Assembly (NCBI GenBank): GCA_963675435.1 | Contig: OY776216.1 | Location: forward strand, 2,604,001-2,668,000 | Source: Saccharicrinis sp963675435 | GTDB taxonomy: Bacteria > Bacteroidota > Bacteroidia > Bacteroidales > Marinilabiliaceae | Direction: 5' to 3' | Length of the DNA stretch: 64,000 nucleotides | Part shown: piece after piece, positions 1 to 7,323 of the stretch | How positions within the stretch are numbered: position 1 is the stretch's first letter | Layout of the letters: each line of letters opens with the position of its first letter | Translations under genes and position numbers: made by a program | The notes under the pieces: model-generated | Told to the model about the DNA's origin: nothing | The model's input: only the letters and a program-made list of their open reading frames with translations | Databases searched by the model: none

Positions 1-543
1 ATAAAAACCATAATTTCAGTGGATTTTGATTTTAGAGAGAGACTTGTTAAAAAAGGAAATATATATGAGAAAGGCGATAGTGTTCTCAATGGATATGTTC
101 GAATTAATAAATACTACATTGCACCAGAAACAATTGAGATTTTGTTTGACAAAGAGAATATGGGAACTGAATATTATAAAGGACCTTTTTTTAAAATAAA
201 AAACAATTCGACAGATACCATATTCGGAGAACATTTACCAGGTTATTTCTGGGGGACTTTGTCGTATTTAAGAAATGATTCTATATACATGACCAGAACA
301 GGAATTCTTGATTATGAGTTTGTTGATTCGCCACCAATGTATCCTGACTCTTCAAAAATTGCATCAGTCGGTTCATTTGGACTGAGTAGAAAACTTGTTC
401 CATTTGATTATAGATTTGAGCTGATGCTAGCAAAAGAGTGGCAATCTATTGGAGTTGGAATTTATGAAGACCATAAGAACTTTATTTGGTGGGCTGGAAC
501 GAAAGAATATTATAAATTGACACACGATTTTAAAATTGAATAA
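1..543 (+). CDS. Hypothetical protein, 5'-truncated by window edge
   Basis: The reading frame is open from the first base of the window, so the gene begins upstream; a GTG at 19 is only an internal possible start. About 180 residues are visible, mostly short beta-prone stretches rich in aromatic residues (YYKGPFF, FIWWAGTKEYYKLTH) with no membrane segment and no catalytic motif that I recognise. It may be the C-terminal part of a small extracellular or Ig-like beta-sandwich protein, but that is a guess from composition. It is the first of five + strand accessory genes separated by inverted-repeat tails. That it is coding is fairly safe; its function is unknown. Confidence 0.6.
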   Translation: MKTIISVDFDFRERLVKKGNIYEKGDSVLNGYVRINKYYIAPETIEILFDKENMGTEYYKGPFFKIKNNSTDTIFGEHLPGYFWGTLSYLRNDSIYMTRTGILDYEFVDSPPMYPDSSKIASVGSFGLSRKLVPFDYRFELMLAKEWQSIGVGIYEDHKNFIWWAGTKEYYKLTHDFKIE

Positions 544-564
544 CCACCGAACCGCTAACACTTA

Positions 565-628
565 GAATATAATTAATCACGAACTGTCAAAAACAGTCCC
601 ATCAAACCATCAGGGTGATTAATTATAT
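565..628 (+). repeat. Inverted-repeat tail 1 (stem-loop)
   Basis: Two perfect 14-base arms, ATATAATTAATCAC at 567-580 and GTGATTAATTATAT at 615-628, enclose a smaller hairpin (ACTGT/ACAGT). It lies 20 bases after the stop of the first gene. It can act as a terminator-like structure; its position matches the other gene tails at 2414, 3244 and 4543, although its sequence differs from theirs. Confidence 0.7.
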
Positions 629-902
629 TTTAATGATCAAAATAATATTAAAAGGTCATTAAGAACGTTGTTTTGTTGTTGAACGGAACCGGGATAAGCG
701 AGCCCATTGTATGGAGATTGATATGAAATGGGTCTTTTATTTATGCTTGGTAATAACAAAACTCCAAAGTTAAAACAGAAAGTTTGGGTATAAAAATCAT
801 CAAATAAATAGTTAAAACCACCTCAATGTATAAATCGACAGTTGTTTTAGCTCTTTTTGTTGTCAGTAAGACATACCTTTCCCATTACACCAAAGAAGGC
901 GT

Positions 903-1122
903 TTATGATATAAAGGCAGATTGAGTTGATTTTGTATTTTTTATTGAGTTGGGACTACCTCTGATAGCTGGCTTAAAAGAAGCTATACGTTGCATGGTGC
1001 CTTGTATACATTTTGGGCATTGATCGTGAGGATGGCCAAAAAGCAGCACAAATAATTCCTGCCAAGGGATCCCTTTTTTAGATTCCGGGGAGCAAGCATT
1101 AAATATTTTCCGGATGATATTT
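903..1122 (-). pseudogene. Probable transposase C-terminal remnant (IS91-like?)
   Basis: Reading the minus strand, an uninterrupted stretch ends at a TAA at 903-905 and contains the peptide WQELFVLLFGHPHDQCPKC followed by IQGTMQRIASF. A Trp-Gln start, then a Cys-Pro-x-Cys pair and a GxM motif, resembles the C-terminal tail of IS91-type (Y2) transposases in Bacteroidota. Only about 70 residues remain and an in-frame stop lies just upstream, so this would be a dead remnant. Family assignment is tentative. Confidence 0.35.
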
Positions 1123-1131
1123 TATCCAATC

Positions 1132-1556
1132 CTTAACCATAATTACCCTCCAGAAGCAAAAAATGCTCTCCATTTGAGCTAATGACCCTCCAGACGACAC
1201 TTTGGGTAGTCCTTTTGCCATTATTGGCCTCCAGAAGCCAAAATATGGCTCCAGAAGCAAAAAAATGCTCTCCATTTGAGCTAATGACCCTCCAGACGGC
1301 GCTTTGGGTAGTTCTTTTGCCTATTTTAGGCAATCCTTTTACCATAATCGCCCTCCAGAAACCAAAATATGGCTCCAGAAACCAAAATATGCTCTCCATC
1401 TGACCTTATGACCCTCCAGACGGCACTTTGGGTAGTCCTTTTGCCTATTTTAGGCAATCCTTTTACCATAATTACCCTCCAGAAACCAAAATATGGCTCC
1501 AGAAGCAAAAAAATGCTCTCCATTTGACACTATGACCCTCCAGATGACATATTGAG
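1132..1556. repeat. Tandem array of about four 124-bp repeats
   Basis: The motif ATGCTCTCCAT recurs at 1163, 1265, 1389 and 1513, giving spacings of 102, 124 and 124 bases. Each unit carries several CTCCAGA motifs and a GGGTAGTCCTTTTGC block; the first unit lacks about 22 bases of the TTTTAGGCAATCC part. The period is not a multiple of three, so the open frames across it are not a conserved protein. The same unit recurs at 51.0-51.2 kb. The 269 bases from 1557 to the next gene show nothing else. Confidence 0.9.
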
Positions 1557-1825
1557 GTGTATAATTGTATAAACTGTTGCAACAGGATATTTATGTATAG
1601 GAGTAAAAATAAATTTATTATTCAATTGTAAATATCTGTAATTGGCAACCAAGAAATAACCGTTATATGATATTTGTGTTTAAATAATAGCTACATTAGC
1701 AAATTATTAATCGAAATACAATGGCGATATAAACGGAATTGTATGACGGTTACTGAAGAGTTGTAGCCAAAGCTGCTACAGATGAGTAGAATAATCTAAA
1801 ACAAGAAACTATTAAGAAGTGAAAT

Positions 1826-2428
1826 ATGAAAGACGATAAAATAGAATTTAATTTTTTCGCTCAGAGTTATGCGCAATTTCTTATTCTAGAGGCATTGACT
1901 TTTAACGAAAAAATGCTTTCTAAGGAATTGTTCGACTATGTTGTTGAGAAAAGCAATCCTAGTTTGTTGAGCGCGTCTGTGAAACAGCTGAATATATACT
2001 TGTTAGAAATGGTTTCTATTGGACTAATAGACTTGGAGGATATTCCAGAATTAAGAAACCAAGAACAACAGTCTTTTTCAATTACTGAAGCTGGAATTGA
2101 AGCATTGAGAAATAGAACTTTTCAAAGTGTCGCTTCTTCGGCTTTCTTTAATAGACAGGCGATTAGATTATCAAGAAGAACGTTGTATTTATCAATTATT
2201 TCAGTTGGTATTGCCTTGATTTCAATATTTATTTCAATAAGCTCTTCAAATTCAAGTTATATAGAATATCATAATATGAAGAAAGAATTTAATGAAATAA
2301 GAAAGATTCTAATTAATACTGATTCTGTTGAATTTAAACTAAATCGTATGCAACTCAATGAAATTATTTCAGCGAATAAGTTAGATACAATCATAATAAT
2401 AGATAAAGCTCAGGCTACAACACACTAG
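1826..2428 (+). CDS. Winged-helix-like membrane-anchored hypothetical protein
   Basis: A 200-residue protein. The first ~95 residues look helical and end in FSITEAGIEALRNR, which resembles the wing and last helix of a winged-helix DNA-binding or protein-interaction domain. A hydrophobic helix follows at about residues 117-137 (LYLSIISVGIALISIFISIS), then a charged, probably coiled-coil C-terminus. The likely topology is a cytoplasmic N-terminal domain anchored by one membrane helix. The gene stands alone, and its stop codon lies inside the inverted-repeat tail that follows. Similar proteins occur as accessory cassette genes, so a stress or defence role is possible but not shown by the sequence. 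Confidence 0.65.
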   Translation: MKDDKIEFNFFAQSYAQFLILEALTFNEKMLSKELFDYVVEKSNPSLLSASVKQLNIYLLEMVSIGLIDLEDIPELRNQEQQSFSITEAGIEALRNRTFQSVASSAFFNRQAIRLSRRTLYLSIISVGIALISIFISISSSNSSYIEYHNMKKEFNEIRKILINTDSVEFKLNRMQLNEIISANKLDTIIIIDKAQATTH

Positions 2429-2609
2429 AATAAAGCATATGGGTTCAATGATTTTTAGGAAGTTGAGTGTGGTTTTTGAACACCGCCAAATCTTTGATTT
2501 GGCTTTAATCATGAAAAGTTAAAAACAAATAAAAGCTTTGGCTCAGCAGCGGTTTGAAAGATTGGCTCGTCCAATCTCCATACACTTCATCTAGTAACCG
2601 TTGTGGTGC
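2414..2609 (+). repeat. Inverted-repeat tail 2 (attC-like)
   Basis: The left arm starts GCTACAACACACTAGAATAA at 2414 and continues AGCATATGG; the right arm at about 2576-2609, read as reverse complement, is GCACCACAACGGTTACTAGA continuing TGAAGTGTATGG. The arms are imperfectly complementary over about 30 bases and enclose about 135 bases. The stop codon of the preceding gene (TAG, 2426-2428) lies inside the left arm. Confidence 0.6.
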
Positions 2610-2710
2610 ATTTCCCACATCTCGCAAAATTAAATTGTAGAGCTAACGTGCAAATTATTAAGGGAATGTAGCAAGGGAAAATTGACATTACTCAAGATTT
2701 AGAAATAACT

Positions 2711-3271
2711 ATGAAAGATAAAATTGAAATTCAATTAAGTAAGACTAAAATTTTGCTGCTCTTAATCGGGGCGACTGTTTTTGTGGTTCTTGGAATCCTA
2801 TTCATAATGAACCCAGAACAATTTAAAAGTACGGTTTTTCGAAATATAGAAATGATAAGAATTACTGGAATTGCATCAGTTGCATTTTTCGGACTTTGCT
2901 TAGTGTTTATTGTGAGAAAATTATTTGACAAAAAAGTTGGAATAACAATTGACCAAAATGGAATAATTGACAATTCTAATGGGACAAGCGTGGGACTTAT
3001 AGAATGGACTGACATTACAGGAATTGGAACGGTTCAAGTGGCTTCAACCAAAATTTTAATGCTTGAGACCGACAAACCCGAGAAATACATTGAACGAGCA
3101 AAAAATGGTATTGCAAAAAAAGCAATGAAAGTAAATCAAAGAATGTATGGCTCACCGATATCAATAATATCAAATTCGTTGAAAATAAAGTATGATGACT
3201 TGGAAAAACTGATTACTGAAGAATTTGAGAAGAGAAAAAACGACACCACAACAATGGCTAATAAAGCATAA
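2711..3271 (+). CDS. STM3941 family membrane protein
   Basis: A 186-residue protein with two predicted transmembrane helices near the N-terminus (about residues 13-33 and 50-70), followed by a soluble domain with VGITIDQNGIIDNSN and IEWTDITGI. This layout, two helices and then a PH-like beta domain, is that of the STM3941/YcxB-like proteins, whose function is unknown. The visible order fits a small inner-membrane protein with a cytoplasmic beta domain. It stands alone, about 100 bases after tail 2, and its last codons run into tail 3. Nothing in the sequence identifies a substrate. Confidence 0.65.
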   Translation: MKDKIEIQLSKTKILLLLIGATVFVVLGILFIMNPEQFKSTVFRNIEMIRITGIASVAFFGLCLVFIVRKLFDKKVGITIDQNGIIDNSNGTSVGLIEWTDITGIGTVQVASTKILMLETDKPEKYIERAKNGIAKKAMKVNQRMYGSPISIISNSLKIKYDDLEKLITEEFEKRKNDTTTMANKA

Positions 3272-3338
3272 GTGATCCGACTAACTTTGGTTGGCTCGTT
3301 AAATCGTCAGACGCTTTATCTAGTCAATTGTAGTAGCT
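3244..3338 (+). repeat. Inverted-repeat tail 3 (attC-like)
   Basis: The left arm, ACCACAACAATGGCTAATAA then AGCATAAG, is imperfectly complementary to the right arm ending GCTTTATCTAGTCAATTGTA then GTAGC. It overlaps the last nine codons of the preceding gene. It shares ACAACA, then TAATAAAGCATA, with tail 2 and closely with tail 4. Confidence 0.6.
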
Positions 3339-3427
3339 AATATTCATAAACTTTTGTGCGGAGAAAAATAGCAGTAATTCCATTAAATATGCGGAGAATA
3401 ATTTATATATTTACCGCATAATGATAA

Positions 3428-4543
3428 ATGTTTATGGCAATATATATCTACGAATATGACAATTGGCCTGAATTTACATGGGATGATAAGAGGATTGTTA
3501 TGATTTTAGGGACAGTCCGTCATCTACAAGGAAAGATTTTCGGACAAATGAGCGCACTTGGATTTTCAATTAAAGAGGAAACAATTTTATCGACTTTGAC
3601 CCTTGATGTTTTGAAATCGTCGGAAATAGAAGGTGAATTCCTAAATCAAGAACAAGTCCGTTCTTCAATCGCTAAAAGACTTGGACTTGATTATGCAGGT
3701 ATTATCCATGTTGACAGGAACGTTGAAGGTGTTGTTGAAATGATGCTTGATGCAACGCAAAGGTATGATATGACTCTTGACCATGAACGTATTTTTGGCT
3801 GGCATGCAGCTTTATTTCCTACAGGATGGAGTGGAATGCATAGGATTGATACGGGTTGTTATCGTGATGGTGAAATGCAAGTAGTTTCTGGGCCGATGGG
3901 AAAAGAAAAAATACATTTTCAAGCACCTGCAGCAAAAGTGGTTAAAAAGGAAATGGATGCGTTTTTAAATTGGTTTGAAAAAGAAATTAATATAGATGGT
4001 GTTTTAAAAGCAGCTATTGCACATTTTTGGTTTATTATAATTCACCCATTTGATGATGGCAATGGACGTATAGCTAGAGCAATATCTGATATGCTACTTG
4101 CTCGTTCAGAGGAAAGTTCTCAGAGATTTTATAGCTTATCAAACCAAATACTAATTGAGAAAAAAAAATATTATGAAATATTGCAAAAAGTACAGCATAG
4201 CTCTGGAGATATAACTGATTGGTTGGATTGGTTTTTAAGTTGTTTGTATCGGGCATTGGAGAATACAGAAGAAAAGCTGAAACGTGTATTACAAAAAGCT
4301 GACTTTTGGGATAGAAATAAAGAGATCACCTTAAATAGTAGACAAAGATTAATGTTAAATAAGCTACTTGATGGATTTGATGGTAAACTAAAATCATCAA
4401 AATGGGCAAAGATTACTAAATGTTCAGCAGATACAGCACTTAGAGACATAAAAGATTTGATTGAAAAAGGGATTTTAAAACAAGAAAAATCAGGAGGAAG
4501 AAGCACAAATTATGAATTGACCGAACAATGGAAAATGCACTAG
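3428..4543 (+). CDS. Fic family protein with DUF4172 N-terminal domain
   Basis: A 371-residue Fic protein. Fic enzymes transfer AMP or other nucleotide parts onto hydroxyl side chains of target proteins. The active-site motif HPFDDGNGRIAR is intact at about residues 206-217, with the catalytic His first. An upstream SSEIEGE at about residues 64-70 matches the (S/T)xxxE(G/N) inhibitory motif, so activity is probably self-restrained. The N-terminal ~90 residues match DUF4172, typical of this subgroup, and the last ~65 residues look like a winged helix. ATG codons at 3428 and 3434 are both possible starts. It stands alone without a visible antitoxin gene, as expected when the inhibitory helix is in the same protein. 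The target is unknown. Confidence 0.9.
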   Translation: MFMAIYIYEYDNWPEFTWDDKRIVMILGTVRHLQGKIFGQMSALGFSIKEETILSTLTLDVLKSSEIEGEFLNQEQVRSSIAKRLGLDYAGIIHVDRNVEGVVEMMLDATQRYDMTLDHERIFGWHAALFPTGWSGMHRIDTGCYRDGEMQVVSGPMGKEKIHFQAPAAKVVKKEMDAFLNWFEKEINIDGVLKAAIAHFWFIIIHPFDDGNGRIARAISDMLLARSEESSQRFYSLSNQILIEKKKYYEILQKVQHSSGDITDWLDWFLSCLYRALENTEEKLKRVLQKADFWDRNKEITLNSRQRLMLNKLLDGFDGKLKSSKWAKITKCSADTALRDIKDLIEKGILKQEKSGGRSTNYELTEQWKMH

Positions 4544-4619
4544 CTACAACACATGGTAAATAAGGCATAGCTTGCCGCAGGCGCAACATAAGCTATACTT
4601 CATCGCCGTTTCCGTTAGC
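4543..4619 (+). repeat. Inverted-repeat tail 4 (attC-like, 77 bp)
   Basis: The left end GCTACAACACATGGTAAATA then AGGCATAGCTT pairs imperfectly with the right end, whose reverse complement starts GCTAACGGAAACGGCGATGA and reads on as AGTATAGCTTATG. Inner arms GCATAGCTT and AGCTATAC enclose GCCGCAGGCGCAAC. Size and shape resemble an integron attC site. Confidence 0.6.
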
Positions 4620-4638
4620 ATCTATTATAGAATAACCG

Positions 4639-4902
4639 ATGACAAATACCAAACAAAGAATTATTGAGAATTTGTGCTACACAGAACTTGTTTATCAACG
4701 GATCAATAAGAAATTAGCTACAGACCTATCAAAAGGTGAGATAGAATTATTTATAGATGAAATTTTGAAAAAGACCAATGAAGCGTTTTATATAAAAAGT
4801 GGTAAAAACTATTATGTAAGCAATACTGATGATAATATCAGAATAACTATTAATTCAAATACCTTTAGAGTGATAACAGTGGATAGATTGAGACGAGTTT
4901 AA
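4639..4902 (+). CDS. DUF3781 domain protein
   Basis: A compact 87-residue protein. The pattern LVYQRINKKL, an acidic helix (IELFIDEILKKT), GKNYYVSNTDDNIRITINS and a closing FRVITVDRL matches the DUF3781 family, whose function is unknown. The length is normal for the family, so the gene looks complete. It begins only 20 bases after tail 4, as the open reading frame of a gene cassette would. A shared terminator with the convergent gene follows. No membrane segment, signal peptide or catalytic motif is seen. Confidence 0.75.
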   Translation: MTNTKQRIIENLCYTELVYQRINKKLATDLSKGEIELFIDEILKKTNEAFYIKSGKNYYVSNTDDNIRITINSNTFRVITVDRLRRV

Positions 4903-4920
4903 TGCCTGTTCAAAATATAT

Positions 4921-4960
4921 AAAGGAAGTCAACCTCTGTGATGGATTGACTTCCTTTTTT
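4921..4960. terminator. Bidirectional terminator
   Basis: AAAGGAAGTCAA and TTGACTTCCTTTTTT form a strong stem with a T-run on the + strand and an A-run on the left that serves the minus strand. It separates the convergent DUF3781 and MotA/ExbB-like genes. Confidence 0.85.
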
Positions 4961-4962
4961 TA

Positions 4963-5322
4963 TTATTTCTTCCAGGCCTGTAAGCACTTCATGGTAATAA
5001 GCGGAATTAAAGAGATCATATAAATTACCATTCCATACATGGTAGGAATACTAGATACTTTAAGTCCGGAGTACATCATTTGTGGTTTTACACTGCCAAC
5101 TTCTCCCAAATACGAAAATGCCTGATAAAGGCCAATAACCTGACCAAAAATTCCGAAGGTAAGCGCTAAAATTCCCACATACTTAATTTGTTTCAGTCTT
5201 AAATTAAGCTTTTCTTTTTCTTTAGAGCCTAACGTGTAAATAATACCTGCAATAATCAATAATAAGAATATTGACAATACACTCATAAACAATGGTCCTC
5301 CCATATAAAACAGTCCTAACAT
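4963..5322 (-). CDS. MotA/TolQ/ExbB-like membrane protein
   Basis: A 119-residue protein with three hydrophobic segments (about residues 5-28, 46-68 and 90-113). The middle piece, GILALTFGIFGQVIGLYQAF, resembles the conserved TolQ/ExbB/MotA segment in which two helices line the proton path. It is shorter than typical ExbB or TolQ (over 200 residues) and lacks the long cytoplasmic loop, so it may be a reduced relative. There is no ExbD partner nearby. It is divergent from the LytTR gene with a 161-base shared upstream region, which suggests the regulator may control it. Confidence 0.65.
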   Translation of the reverse strand: MLGLFYMGGPLFMSVLSIFLLLIIAGIIYTLGSKEKEKLNLRLKQIKYVGILALTFGIFGQVIGLYQAFSYLGEVGSVKPQMMYSGLKVSSIPTMYGMVIYMISLIPLITMKCLQAWKK

Positions 5323-5483
5323 AACCGTAAAAATTTAAAAATTAGTAATGAGATAAAGTAAGCTGATACACTGCTTTTTTACAATGTCGAAAGCTGCTGT
5401 TAAGCTGTCGTATCCCTGTGTTTATATACGTCATTGATAAAAATGGTTAATTTAGCACATAAACCATAATATCAGTTATAAAT

Positions 5484-6245
5484 ATGTTTGAAAAACTAAA
5501 GAAGCTAAAACATCATATTATTTTTTTGTTGATTGTAATCATTTCCCTGTCATTGATATTTGGACATTCGTGGGGGAATGTTTTTGCAGCATTTACTTAC
5601 GTGAGTATTTTAACGCCAATAGTAATAAGTGTGGTGTATTTTTTCAATTATTATCTGGTTCCTCGTTACCTAATTACCCGTAAATATCTTCAGTTTACTA
5701 TATATAGTGGATTAACGGTGGCTGTTTCGCTATTGTTAGAATCTTACCTGGTGGTGTTTTCGTTTATTTTATTGGGGCATTTTAATTTTTATAAGGTGGC
5801 ACCCAATGCTTCAGATACGGTTTTACTATTTGCGGTTCTCTATTTATTTGTTTTTGTGGCCAGCACCATTTTAATGTTCAAGCAGCTATCCGTAGCTCAT
5901 CATAAGATTAATACATATGCCGAGGAACAAAAGTTAAAAAGCCTAAGTTTATTAGAGGTGATCAGTAACCGAAAGAAAATAAGTATTCAGTACGATACCA
6001 TACAATATATCGAAAGTTTGGCCGATTATATTATTATTCATACAACAAGTAAGGAAATCAAAAGTAATGAGCGAATTAGTGCCATACAAAAACGATTACC
6101 GGCGGATATGTTTATTAGGATACATCGTTCGTTTATCTTAAATAAAGCACATATTACAGCATCGAATAATGATTATATAAGTATTGTAGATACAGATTTG
6201 CCAATAGGAAGAAGTTACCGGCCTAATGTGAAAGAATTATTGTAG
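5484..6245 (+). CDS. LytTR-type DNA-binding regulator with membrane domain
   Basis: A 253-residue protein. Residues 1-135 contain four hydrophobic helices. The C-terminal ~100 residues are a LytTR DNA-binding domain, seen as SNRKKISIQYDTIQYIESLA, DYIIIHT, the strand LPADMFIRIHRSFILNKAHI and IGRSYRPNVKELL. LytTR domains bind DNA through beta strands and loops. There is no receiver domain, so the signal is probably sensed by the membrane part or by a partner histidine kinase encoded elsewhere. The divergent neighbour, a MotA/ExbB-like gene 161 bases away, is a likely target. After it, 6246-6558 is AT-rich and shows no recognisable feature. Confidence 0.9.
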   Translation: MFEKLKKLKHHIIFLLIVIISLSLIFGHSWGNVFAAFTYVSILTPIVISVVYFFNYYLVPRYLITRKYLQFTIYSGLTVAVSLLLESYLVVFSFILLGHFNFYKVAPNASDTVLLFAVLYLFVFVASTILMFKQLSVAHHKINTYAEEQKLKSLSLLEVISNRKKISIQYDTIQYIESLADYIIIHTTSKEIKSNERISAIQKRLPADMFIRIHRSFILNKAHITASNNDYISIVDTDLPIGRSYRPNVKELL

Positions 6246-6558
6246 ACTAAGGCACTGTATTTATACAGAAAATCTATGAGTTTTGATTGTTTATGATTGC
6301 TACTCCGTTTTTTACCTTTGTGATTCATCAATAATAATGAGTTTTTTATCTAATATTCCTACTAATTTCAGCAACTCACCGAAACATTTGTAAAGAAATC
6401 TAGTACATTCGACCAATATTAAATTGATCTCAATATTTACTTTTGATGTTTATAAACTTCAACAGGTAAGAGAGCTAATTATTTAATTTTAAACCAGAAT
6501 TTTGTAAATGATAATATTTCGTATTGTTATCTGGTGTTAAGATAGAGATTAAGTCTGA

Positions 6559-7323
6559 ATGAATGTTAATATGTGCAAGAAGGGAATAATAGAAGTCACT
6601 ATAAAACAATTTATTAATACGTTTAACAAGGATAATTATAGTGTGTTAATCATATTGTTTTTAATTTTATCCATACAAATATCAAAAGCTCAAAAAGTTG
6701 ATTTAACCCATCAGGATAAAGTGCTTTTGAATTCCTTAACAGAAGAAGAAAAAGCCTTTTTAGAAACTCATCCTGTTATAAAAGTTGCCAACCAGGAAGC
6801 TTGGCCTCCATTCGATTATATTGAAGATGGTGAACATAAAGGATATTGTATTGAGCATATTCAATTGTTAGCATCAAAGCTGGGTATAAACATTGAGTAT
6901 GTAAGTGATTATCGATGGGGAAATCTTTATGAGTTTTTCAAAAAACATCAAATTGATATAATGCCTGTTCTCTATAAAAATCCTCAAAGAGAACCCTACA
7001 CCCTCTATACTAAACCTTATTTAAAAACAACAATGAGTTTATATAGTATTGAGGATAACACAAGTTTAAATAGTAAGGAGGATTTAAAAGGGGGAATAAA
7101 AGTAGGTATACATCACGATGATGCCAGCATTCCCTACCTGAAAAAACAATATCCGGAGATCAAACTTATTGAACTTCCCAGCTCTGTAGATATCATTAAA
7201 GCATTAGCAAGTAGAAAAGTAGATGCCGTAATTGAGAATACATATATTTTACATTACAATGTCAATCAATACCAGGTTTATAACCTAAAGCTTGTCGATT
7301 TTATTACCCCCCCCGCAATCTGA
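6559..7323 (+). CDS. Hybrid sensor kinase, N-terminal part (first SBP domain), frame-split
   Basis: The first piece of a split gene. A hydrophobic N-terminus (about residues 28-46, ending SKAQ) suggests a signal peptide. Residues ~65-254 form a bacterial extracellular solute-binding family 3 domain (HPVIKVANQEAWPPFDYIED, then KGGIKVGIH, SRKVDAVIENTYI). This frame ends at a TGA just after ITPPAI. Removing one C from the C8 run at 7307-7314 gives an unbroken frame, ITPPQSDLNPSLHIGVRRD, into the next open frame. The two together would be a ~930-residue periplasmic-sensing hybrid kinase. Either the tract is phase-variable, or the gene is broken, or the sequence has an error. Confidence 0.8.
   Translation: MNVNMCKKGIIEVTIKQFINTFNKDNYSVLIILFLILSIQISKAQKVDLTHQDKVLLNSLTEEEKAFLETHPVIKVANQEAWPPFDYIEDGEHKGYCIEHIQLLASKLGINIEYVSDYRWGNLYEFFKKHQIDIMPVLYKNPQREPYTLYTKPYLKTTMSLYSIEDNTSLNSKEDLKGGIKVGIHHDDASIPYLKKQYPEIKLIELPSSVDIIKALASRKVDAVIENTYILHYNVNQYQVYNLKLVDFITPPAI

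Noticed and set aside
1133..1523. Two minus-strand frames with repeated peptides (QSVVWRVISSNGEH)
   Set aside because: They are translations of the 124-bp tandem repeat, whose period is not a multiple of three.
1132..1556. CRISPR array
   Set aside because: The repeated unit is 124 bases with contiguous copies and no unique spacers; no Cas gene is present.
3428..4902. Fic and DUF3781 genes as a toxin-antitoxin pair
   Set aside because: The Fic protein carries its own inhibitory motif, and a separate inverted repeat lies between the genes; DUF3781 is not a known antitoxin family.
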